The notes beneath the pieces were generated by a model. It was not told the origin of the DNA, ran no database searches, and worked only from the letters and a program-made list of their open reading frames with translations. A DNA stretch of 5,262 bases from Coriobacteriales bacterium (lineage in GTDB: Bacteria; Actinomycetota; Coriobacteriia; Coriobacteriales; UBA8131): contig JAITNB010000145.1 of NCBI GenBank assembly GCA_031290695.1, forward strand, positions 1-5,262, written 5' to 3'. A program made the translations under genes and the position numbers. Positions within the stretch are counted from its first letter, which is position 1. Every line of letters starts with the position of its first letter. Positions 1 to 4,692 of the stretch are shown here, one piece after another.

Positions 1-49
1 GATCTAGTGCTACATCATGTTGTGCTCTGCCCGTGTTGGGCCTGATGCC
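1..49. other. downstream flank of bioY, no gene
   Basis: Only 49 bases follow the bioY stop. GCCC (29-32), GGGC (38-41) and GCCC (47-50) form two mutually exclusive 4-bp hairpins, but there is no U tract, so no terminator is called. The operon may end further on or continue beyond the window. Confidence 0.4.
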
Positions 50-640
50 CTAGAGCTTGGTGCCCTCGGCCTTGGCGCGGCGAGGGGCGGAGCGGCCCAG
101 GGCGGCGCGTACTGGCTGGGCGCAGGCGATGGCACCCATGGCCTTGATGACGTCGGGGACGACAAACGGGACAACACAGGCAGCGAGCGCGGCCGGTATG
201 GTGGCCTGGGTGGAAACGCTAAACCAGAGGGTACCAAAGGCGTAGGACGCCAGGCTGATGACCACGGCGGCCGTTATGTCTGTCACGACCATGCCCACCG
301 CGCCCAGCTCCCGCTTGCGTAGGGCAATGCGGATAAGCGCAAATATGAGCGTACCCACAAAGAATCCCAGCAAAAAGCCGCCAGTTGGGCCGACAAGCAC
401 GCCAAGGCCGCCGCGGAAGCCAGCGAACACCGGCAGGCCCAGGGCACCCAACAGCAGGTAGCCGCCCACGGCCACCAGGGACTCCGCGGGCGTGAGGATG
501 AGCACCACGAGCACCAGCATGAGCGTTTGCAACGTAAACGGTATGGGGCCAAAAGGCACCGTGATGAAGGCCCCCACCGCCAAGAGCGCGATGGAGAGCC
601 CGCAGAGGACGATCGAGCGGGTTCTGTTGGGCTGTCTCAT
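50..640 (-). CDS. bioY: biotin transporter substrate-binding subunit BioY
   Basis: Integral membrane S-component (196 aa, usual 180-200) that binds biotin and brings it into the cell, alone or with an ECF energising module (BioM/BioN or shared EcfA/EcfT). No such module lies in this window. About six hydrophobic segments are visible. Family marks are ITVPFGPIPFTLQTL (26-40), GALGLPVFAGFRGGLGVLVGPTGGFLLGF (about 65-93) and the D163-x2-K166 pair in VVPDVIKAMGA. The charged tail (about 175-196) should be cytoplasmic. The ATG at 640 overlaps the porB TGA as ATGA, with a modest AAAGG upstream inside porB, so expression is tied to porB. No biotin-repressor (BirA) operator is visible before it. Biotin serves acetyl-CoA carboxylase and pyruvate carboxylase, which use acetyl-CoA and pyruvate. 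The metabolic link to POR is an inference; convenience of position is equally possible. Confidence 0.94.
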   Translation of the reverse strand: MRQPNRTRSIVLCGLSIALLAVGAFITVPFGPIPFTLQTLMLVLVVLILTPAESLVAVGGYLLLGALGLPVFAGFRGGLGVLVGPTGGFLLGFFVGTLIFALIRIALRKRELGAVGMVVTDITAAVVISLASYAFGTLWFSVSTQATIPAALAACVVPFVVPDVIKAMGAIACAQPVRAALGRSAPRRAKAEGTKL

Positions 641-1575
641 GCGGTTACCTTTACCATCTTTTGGAGGTAGGCGTAGTAGTCGTCTATCTCTTGTTGGATT
701 TGCACAAGGAGGGCGGCATTCTCGGGCTTAAAGAGGTGCTTAAAGCGGCCTTGCAGCTTGAGGAACTCCGTGACGGGGAGCAGGTCCTTCTCCCGCACCT
801 CCTTCATGCTCCACACGCCGTCCTCGATCTCAAAGAGCGGCCAGAACTTGGTCTTAAAGGCGAGGCGCGATATTTCGATGGTGAGCTCGGAGTCGTAGCG
901 CCAGCCGCGAGGGCAGGGTGCCAGCACGTTGAGGAAGGCCGGGCCCTTGGCGTTAAAGGCCTTCTCCGCCTTAGTAACGAGGTCGCGCCAGTCGCCTACC
1001 GAGGCCTGGGCGGCGTAGGGGATGTGGTGCGCGGCGACGATGGAGGTGAGGTCCTTGCGGCGCTGCTGCTTGCCGGGGATGACCGTGCCAACCTCGGAGG
1101 TGGTGGCCCAGGCACCGTGCGGGGTGGCAGACGAGCGCTGGATGCCGGTGTTCATGTAGGCGCCGTTGTCGTAGCACACGTAGACGAAGTCGTGCCCGCG
1201 CTCGAGGGCACCGGAAAGCGACTGGAAGCCGATGTCGTAGGTGCCTCCGTCGCCGCCGAATGCGACAAACTTGATCTCCTTGTCCTGCGGTATCTTGCCA
1301 GCGGCCTTGAGGCCCTTGTAGGCGGCCTCGACGCCGCTGATGGTGGCGGCCGCGTTCTCGAAGGCGTTGTGGATAAAGGGGGTCTCCCATGAGGTGTAGG
1401 GATAGGCCGTGGTGGAGACCTCAAGGCAGCCGGTGGCCGATGCCACGACGACCTCGGCATCACCGGCGCCCATGAGCACCTGGCGCACGGCCACCGAGGC
1501 ACCGCAGCCGCCGCAGAGGCGGTGGCCGCCGCAGAGGCGTTCTTTTTGCCTGGAGAGTTCCTTGATGTTAGCCAT
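637..1575 (-). CDS. porB: pyruvate:ferredoxin oxidoreductase, beta subunit
   Basis: Beta subunit (312 aa, close to the usual 300-325) that binds the diphosphate end of thiamine diphosphate and the [4Fe-4S] cluster receiving electrons from the reaction intermediate. Cluster ligands are C21-x2-C24 in GHRLCGGCGAS, C50 in ATGCLEVSTTAYPYTSW and C221 in APCPRGW. The thiamine motif is GGDGGTYDIGFQSLSGALERG...YDNGAYMNTG, with G108-D109-G110 and a downstream Asn (N137/N142) for the metal and diphosphate. The ATG at 1575 follows AGAGGA with a 6-base gap, downstream of the hairpin pair. Oddity: residues 13-18 RLCGGH repeat as 19-24 RLCGGC, giving an extra Cys15 six residues before the first ligand, where relatives commonly have Thr or another residue. 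The TGA overlaps the bioY start as ATGA. Its product, acetyl-CoA, and reduced ferredoxin feed ATP formation, hydrogen production or biosynthesis. Confidence 0.96.
   Translation of the reverse strand: MANIKELSRQKERLCGGHRLCGGCGASVAVRQVLMGAGDAEVVVASATGCLEVSTTAYPYTSWETPFIHNAFENAAATISGVEAAYKGLKAAGKIPQDKEIKFVAFGGDGGTYDIGFQSLSGALERGHDFVYVCYDNGAYMNTGIQRSSATPHGAWATTSEVGTVIPGKQQRRKDLTSIVAAHHIPYAAQASVGDWRDLVTKAEKAFNAKGPAFLNVLAPCPRGWRYDSELTIEISRLAFKTKFWPLFEIEDGVWSMKEVREKDLLPVTEFLKLQGRFKHLFKPENAALLVQIQQEIDDYYAYLQKMVKVTA
1504..1539 (-). repeat. 18-bp tandem duplication inside porB
   Basis: Two adjacent 18-base units (1539-1522 and 1521-1504 on the minus strand) match at 16 of 18 positions, including 15 in a row. 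They encode RLCGGH and RLCGGC, the second holding the two cluster cysteines C21 and C24. The protein is not lengthened relative to my recollection of the family, so local conversion or shared codon choice is more likely than a true insertion. Confidence 0.6.
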
Positions 1576-1603
1576 TATGCTTCCTCTCTCTGTGTTGCCT
1601 ATG

Positions 1604-1646
1604 ATGCGCCTTGCGGCGCATAGATCCTCGCGCTGCGCGCAAGGAT
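1604..1646 (-). repeat. two adjacent hairpins in the porA-porB gap, REP/MITE-like
   Basis: Read on the minus strand, the first hairpin is ATCCTTGCGC-GCA-GCGCGAGGAT (1646-1624): 10 bp with one U-G wobble and a 3-base loop. Two bases later comes ATGCGCC-GCAA-GGCGCAT (1621-1604): 7 perfect pairs closed by a GNRA-type GCAA tetraloop. Together they fill half of the 81-base gap. Neither is followed by a U tract, and porB needs to be transcribed, so termination is unlikely. The plus-strand form, ATCCT...AGGATGACAG, resembles the small palindromic elements scattered between genes in many bacterial genomes. A role in mRNA processing or protection is another possibility. Confidence 0.6.
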
Positions 1647-1656
1647 GACAGTAGTG

Positions 1657-2841
1657 TTACCTCGTGCCGAGGTAAGACAGGCCCTCGTCGAGCTTGCCTT
1701 GAGCCAGCAGTTGCAGGTCGGTGTAGGCCTGGCGCATGGTTTCGAGGGTGACGTCGGCACCGCCGAGGCCGTAGATATAGTTGCGGGTGGGTATGCGCTG
1801 GGGCAGGTCGTAGAGTGCGGTGCGTACGTCGAGGCCCACGGGGCCGTATTGGGAGCCAAAGGAGTCGGAGCGGTCGAGGATGGCAACGGCACGGGCCCCC
1901 GCGAGCGCTTCGCGCACCTGGACGGCCGGGAAGGGGCGGTACACGCGGATGCGCAGGACGCCGGCCTTGATGCCTTGGGCGCGCAGTTCGCGCGCCACCG
2001 CACGGGCATTGCCGGCGGCGGAGCCTAACACAACGAGGACGTAGTCGGCGTCGTCACACTCGTACTTCTCCACAAGGTCAAAGGGGCGCTCGCAGATGGC
2101 GGCCCATTCGTCGCCTATCTGCTTGATTATGGGGGCGCTGGCGTCGATGGCGGTGCGCTCGGCCTTCTTGACCTCGAAATAGGTGCCGCCCAGGCTGGCG
2201 AACATGCCGTGGCTCACGGGCTGCGCGGTGTTGAGCAGGGGCAGACGGGGGGTGAACTCGCCTATGAAGGCCTTGACGGTGGCGTCGTCGAGGAGCTCGC
2301 AGCGCTCCATCGCGTGCGTGGTGATGAAGCCGTCGAGGGTGGTCATGACGGGGAGCTGCACACTGGGGTGCTCGGCGATGCGAAAGGAGATGACGGTGTT
2401 GTCGTAGGCCTCCTGCGCGGTCTCGGCGAAGAAGATGATCCAGCCGGAGTCGCGGGCGCCCATGACGTCGGAGTGGTCGCCGTGGATGTTGATGGGGGCG
2501 CTGATGGCGCGGTTGGCGTTGGCCATGACGATGGGCAAGCGCATACCAGACGCGATGTGGAGCTCCTCGTACATGAGGGCGAGGCCCTGCGACGAGGTGG
2601 CGGTGGCGGTGCGCGCGCCTGCGGCCGAGGAGCCTATACAGGCGCTGAGCGACGAGTGCTCGCTCTCGACGGTGACAAACTCGGTATGCACGCGGCCGTC
2701 GGCGACATACTTGGAGTAGCCTTCGACGATGGCGGTTTGCGGGGTGATGGGGTAGGCTGCGACAACGTCGGGGGCAGCCTGGCGAAACGCCTCGGAGACC
2801 ATGAGGTTGCCGGTGCCGGCGAGTACGGTGATCTGGGGCAT
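1657..2841 (-). CDS. porA: pyruvate:ferredoxin oxidoreductase, alpha subunit
   Basis: Alpha subunit (394 aa, the usual size) containing the domain that binds the pyrimidine end of thiamine diphosphate and helps hold the 2-oxoacid. Family marks are LAGTGNLMVSEAF at the N-terminus (7-19), YPITPQT at 30-36, and the ESEHSSL segment with E61, likely the glutamate that activates the cofactor. Further marks are SSQGLALMYEELH and then NRAISAPINIHGDHSD, the central conserved core. A second domain (about 255-394) begins near ADYVLVVLGSAAGNAR and carries the segment RPFP...LDRSDSFGSQYGPVGLDV. The ATG at 2841 has AAGGAG 7 bases upstream, and an upstream in-frame extension to 2934 overlaps porD and is rejected. 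The gene is followed by an 81-base gap with two hairpins before porB, the only gap of this size in the operon. Pyruvate is the likely substrate; 2-oxoisovalerate cannot be ruled out by eye. Confidence 0.95.
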   Translation of the reverse strand: MPQITVLAGTGNLMVSEAFRQAAPDVVAAYPITPQTAIVEGYSKYVADGRVHTEFVTVESEHSSLSACIGSSAAGARTATATSSQGLALMYEELHIASGMRLPIVMANANRAISAPINIHGDHSDVMGARDSGWIIFFAETAQEAYDNTVISFRIAEHPSVQLPVMTTLDGFITTHAMERCELLDDATVKAFIGEFTPRLPLLNTAQPVSHGMFASLGGTYFEVKKAERTAIDASAPIIKQIGDEWAAICERPFDLVEKYECDDADYVLVVLGSAAGNARAVARELRAQGIKAGVLRIRVYRPFPAVQVREALAGARAVAILDRSDSFGSQYGPVGLDVRTALYDLPQRIPTRNYIYGLGGADVTLETMRQAYTDLQLLAQGKLDEGLSYLGTR

Positions 2842-2843
2842 GG

Positions 2844-3224
2844 CTAGGCTCCTTCCTCTGCATAGGTACCCTCGGGTACCATCTTGAGGGCATCGAACTT
2901 GCACTCGATGACGCACACGCCGCAGCCCTTGCAATGTCCGTAGTCGATGCCAGTCATGACGCCGTCTTCGACCTCGATGGACGAGTCGGGACAGTGTACC
3001 CAGCAGAGCATACAGTTCTTACAGTTGGGCTGGTTCCACACGGGGCGGTTGGAGCGCCAGCCGCCGGTCTTGTACTGGGTCGAGTTGCCGGCCTCGATAG
3101 CGATGGCGCCCAGAGGGAACTCGCTGGCCTTCCAGTTGTCGAAGTTGCTTACGTCCCAGGTGCCGGGCTTGGCTGCCGGGGCCGCCGCCGCAAACGAATT
3201 AGTTGTGTTAGTTGCGTTGCTCAT
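2844..3224 (-). CDS. porD: pyruvate:ferredoxin oxidoreductase, delta subunit (2x[4Fe-4S] ferredoxin-like)
   Basis: Delta subunit (126 aa) that carries electrons from the internal cluster of the beta subunit out to soluble ferredoxin. Two [4Fe-4S] motifs are visible: C68-x2-C71-x2-C74-x3-C78-P, and C98-x2-C101-x2-C104-x3-C108. In the second, the residue after the last Cys is Lys109 where Pro is common. The typical delta-subunit lead-in is present (YKTGGWRSNRPVWNQPNC, about 51-68). The first 20 residues are a low-complexity Asn/Thr/Ala/Pro tail, so the protein is somewhat longer than the roughly 100-residue archaeal and Thermotoga forms. The ATG at 3224 is fixed by the ATGA overlap with porG and a strong AGGAGG. 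The TAG stop lies two bases before porA, whose ribosome site is inside the last codons here. The cluster pattern and position leave little doubt about the role. Confidence 0.95.
   Translation of the reverse strand: MSNATNTTNSFAAAAPAAKPGTWDVSNFDNWKASEFPLGAIAIEAGNSTQYKTGGWRSNRPVWNQPNCKNCMLCWVHCPDSSIEVEDGVMTGIDYGHCKGCGVCVIECKFDALKMVPEGTYAEEGA
2849..2854 (-). promoter_or_regulatory. Shine-Dalgarno that fixes the porA start
   Basis: The minus strand reads AAGGAG, 7 bases, then the ATG at 2841. It lies within the last codons of porD. This supports the 394-residue porA product over a longer frame starting at 2934, which would run through the porD cluster region and has no such site. Confidence 0.8.
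2865..2880. repeat. GGTACC-CTCG-GGTACC hairpin near the 3' end of porD
   Basis: Two GGTACC hexamers (2865-2870 and 2875-2880), each self-complementary, flank CTCG. As RNA they form a 6-bp hairpin with a tetraloop (CGAG on the transcribed strand), extendable to 7 bp with a 2-base loop. It encodes Val-Pro-Glu-Gly-Thr of porD and ends 10 bases before the porA Shine-Dalgarno. It could keep that site free of other pairing or pause ribosomes, but it may simply reflect codon choice. Confidence 0.4.
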
Positions 3225-3796
3225 CCTACCTTCACCTCCTGCACCGCACGGTCGACCGAGGCGATGTTGGCGTCGATGACCTCCTGCGAGAACTTCTTGC
3301 CAAACGTCTTGATGAGGTTCTCCTTGAGCGCGTCGACTGGCACCACGCGCGTCACATGCGCCAGCGCGCCCACGATGGGCGTGTTGGGTATATCGCGCTT
3401 GATGGTGTCAACGGCGATACCGCTGGCATCCACAACGGCAACCTTGACCGACGCGGGCGCCTTGAGGAGCTTGCGCGCATCGTCGACGCTCAGGTGCGTG
3501 TTGAGGATGACGGTGCCATCCTCCTTGATGCCCTCAAGGACAGGGACGATGGTGAGGATGGTCTCGTCGAGCACGACGACGATGTTGGGGTTCACGATGT
3601 TGTTGTGGACTTCGATGGGGCTGCTGCTTACACGCGTGTATGCTTTGAGCGGGGCGCCAGTGCGCTCGGGGCCGTACTCAGGCATCGCCTGGATATAGCC
3701 GCCTTGCAAAAGTGCTGTCTCTGCTAACAATTTTGATGCAGTGACCGCACCCTGCCCTGCCCGGGCATGCCAACGGATCTCAATTAGTTCCGGCAT
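3221..3796 (-). CDS. porG: pyruvate:ferredoxin oxidoreductase, gamma subunit
   Basis: Gamma subunit (191 aa) of the four-subunit POR, a cytoplasmic enzyme converting pyruvate, CoA and oxidised ferredoxin to acetyl-CoA, CO2 and reduced ferredoxin. The gamma domain helps form the CoA-binding side of the complex and carries no cofactor of its own. The length is usual for the family. The N-terminus IEIRWHARAGQGAVTASKLLAE (residues 5-26) is the conserved glycine-rich segment, with ARAGQG where GRGGQG is common. YGPERTGAP (about 41-49) is the other signature, normally YGPERRGAP. The ATG at 3796 follows AAGGGAG with a 5-base gap. This is the first gene of the operon in the classic G-D-A-B order. Its last codons contain the porD ribosome site, and its TGA overlaps the porD ATG. 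Specificity for pyruvate rather than another 2-oxoacid is inferred from the gene set, since VOR-type enzymes share this layout. Confidence 0.94.
   Translation of the reverse strand: MPELIEIRWHARAGQGAVTASKLLAETALLQGGYIQAMPEYGPERTGAPLKAYTRVSSSPIEVHNNIVNPNIVVVLDETILTIVPVLEGIKEDGTVILNTHLSVDDARKLLKAPASVKVAVVDASGIAVDTIKRDIPNTPIVGALAHVTRVVPVDALKENLIKTFGKKFSQEVIDANIASVDRAVQEVKVG
3232..3240 (-). promoter_or_regulatory. near-perfect Shine-Dalgarno for porD inside the porG coding end
   Basis: The minus strand reads AGGAGGTGA, then 7 bases, then the porD ATG. The same bases encode the terminal Gln-Glu-Val-Lys of porG. With the ATGA stop/start overlap, this allows both terminating ribosomes and new ones to start porD, suiting a subunit needed in equal amount. 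Confidence 0.85.
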
Positions 3797-3980
3797 AGCA
3801 TCTCCCTTCTAGGTAATGACAAACATCCCCTCAAACATAGCCGTCCAAACCATGCCGAGGGAACCATGTGCTAAGGATAGCGGGGATACGGCCGGCTGTG
3901 TACGCGGTTGCACCCCGCGCTCACTCACACGGCATGGGGTGGTCGGTATATGGTGGGCGGGTGGGCACTATTGGCACCGT

Positions 3981-4015
3981 TTGCCGTTCGCAGGCGAAAG
4001 GACGGGCGAACGCAA
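3981..4015. repeat. bulged 10-bp inverted repeat upstream of the por operon
   Basis: The arms TTGCCGTTCGC (3981-3991) and GCGAACGCAA (4006-4015) pair over 10 bp with one extra base in the left arm and a 14-base spacer. As RNA on the minus strand this folds as TTGCGTTCGC, a 14-base loop, then GCGAACGGCAA. No U tract follows, so it is not a typical terminator. It lies 185 bases upstream of the porG start, touching the weak -10 candidate at 4020-4015. It could be a dimeric regulator operator or a leader hairpin. The inverted repeat itself is certain; its function is not known. Confidence 0.45.
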
Positions 4016-4055
4016 GTATTTGCACAACACCCATCATGACACACACGTCTCCCTC

Positions 4056-4080
4056 TAAACTCTGCAACTTCGCGCAGAGT
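4056..4080 (-). terminator. candidate weak terminator after the restriction-modification genes
   Basis: On the minus strand a perfect 7-bp stem ACTCTGC/GCAGAGT (4080-4074 and 4065-4059) encloses an 8-base loop and is followed by TTTAG. It starts 30 bases after the HNH stop codon, where a terminator is expected. The stem is only moderately GC-rich and the U tract is just three or four residues, so termination may be partial, or the hairpin may only protect the 3' end. Confidence 0.3.
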
Positions 4081-4110
4081 GACGTGAGCGTCAGTGGCGT
4101 GGTGTAGCCA

Positions 4111-4692
4111 TCATGTTTCTATGAGGTCTTTTGCCTGTTGGGGGAACTTCCTGCAAAGCCATTCGAGTGCTTTGAGTTGGTCTGCCCCTGTGGCGCGACG
4201 AATCTGTATCAGCAGTTTATCGTGCGAAGGCCTGTCGAGGGTGAGGTTGGCAGCTCCCTCGTTGCAAATGCTGCATAAAGCACGGAGGTTCGACGGGTCG
4301 TCGGTGCCGCCCATGCTCTTGTCAATGATATGCCCTATATGGAGCCTTGTTTTGCGTGTTGGGTCATAAGGGTGGGGCTCTCCTGCCACTGCGCCACACA
4401 TCTGGCAGGTAAAACCATTGCGGTCAAGGACATAGGCCCGTACTTCTTTACTGATCTCACGGGCAAAAGCTGGCTTGGGTTTCTGGTCGATAAGGAGGTA
4501 CTGACCCGGCTTCAAATCCGAACGGTCATTATGCGTGAGTATCTCGTAGCCCTCTTCGTTGCGCAATTCCCGCACACGCCTTGCCCATTCGCTTATTCCC
4601 GCCACTTCCCTCAACTCATCAGAGCCAAGGACTTCTCCCACGTGGTTGAGAAAGTAATACCGAAGCCTGCCCCGAGCGCCCTCATCACTCAT
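4111..4692 (-). CDS. HNH endonuclease, putative type II restriction enzyme partner of the cytosine methyltransferase
   Basis: Probable restriction nuclease of 193 residues that cuts DNA left unmethylated by the adjacent methyltransferase. The start is taken as the ATG at 4692, which overlaps the methyltransferase TGA as ATGA. An ATG at 4833 would add 47 residues lying entirely within the methyltransferase gene and reading as out-of-frame sequence. Residues 9-68 (RLRYYFLNHVGEV...WARRVRELR...LKPGQYLL) look like a winged-helix DNA-binding domain. The HNH domain spans about 85-150: C96-x2-C99 and C140-x2-C143 form a likely structural zinc site, H121 in GHI is the probable first catalytic His, N135 is the central Asn, and N144 follows the last Cys, giving an H-N-N version. 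The C-terminal 45 residues are helical and basic. The start has no strong Shine-Dalgarno, so translation is probably coupled to the methyltransferase. The HNH fold is clear; the restriction role is inferred from the pairing. An McrA-like or repair nuclease is less likely. Confidence 0.86.
   Translation of the reverse strand: MSDEGARGRLRYYFLNHVGEVLGSDELREVAGISEWARRVRELRNEEGYEILTHNDRSDLKPGQYLLIDQKPKPAFAREISKEVRAYVLDRNGFTCQMCGAVAGEPHPYDPTRKTRLHIGHIIDKSMGGTDDPSNLRALCSICNEGAANLTLDRPSHDKLLIQIRRATGADQLKALEWLCRKFPQQAKDLIET

Larger units (their letters stand above)
3797..4110. other. 314-base intergenic region between the HNH gene and porG
   Basis: No convincing gene lies here on either strand. The plus-strand frames are short and lack family resemblance. 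From the HNH side it holds a 7-bp hairpin (4059-4080), a bulged 10-bp inverted repeat (3981-4015), a 5-bp hairpin CGCGG/CCGCG (3903-3919), and two copies of CAAACAT (plus-strand reading) 12 bases apart just upstream of the porG ribosome site. The promoter of the por operon should lie here, but no good -35/-10 pair is visible. The best match, GTGTCA-16-AATACT (4042-4015, minus strand), agrees with the consensus at only 4 of 6 positions in each box. A 38-codon minus-strand frame (4037-3921) has a SD-like AGGGAG 11 bases upstream but no other support. No tRNA or known riboswitch was recognised. Confidence 0.6.

Noticed and set aside
29..50. GCCC/GGGC/GCCC alternating arms after bioY as a terminator or switch
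   Set aside because: The stems are only 4 bp and no U tract follows on the minus strand.
661..1392. 243-codon open frame on the plus strand opposite porB
   Set aside because: It is the complement of a well-identified gene, has low-complexity Gly/Val/Leu content, and shows no motif. High GC creates long antisense frames.
2209..2847. 212-codon plus-strand frame opposite porA
   Set aside because: Gly/Val/Asp-rich shadow of porA with no recognisable domain.
2842..2934. N-terminal extension of porA from an ATG at 2934
   Set aside because: It overlaps the second iron-sulfur motif of porD and lacks a ribosome site. The start at 2841 has AAGGAG and begins at the family's conserved N-terminus.
2934..3698. 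254-codon plus-strand frame opposite porD and porG
   Set aside because: It spans two genes whose minus-strand products match known subunits motif for motif, and its own translation is not protein-like.
3850..3937. 8-bp inverted repeat CCATGCCG (3850-3857) / CGGCATGG (3930-3937)
   Set aside because: One 8-bp match with a 72-base spacer is about what chance gives in a 314-base region.
3816..4058. 80-codon plus-strand frame in the intergenic gap
   Set aside because: No ribosome site, no family resemblance, and biased His/Arg/Gly content typical of non-coding frames.
4096..4103. GCCACTG-like bases after the HNH stop, recalling part of a cobalamin riboswitch
   Set aside because: The other conserved blocks of that riboswitch were not found downstream, and the match is short.
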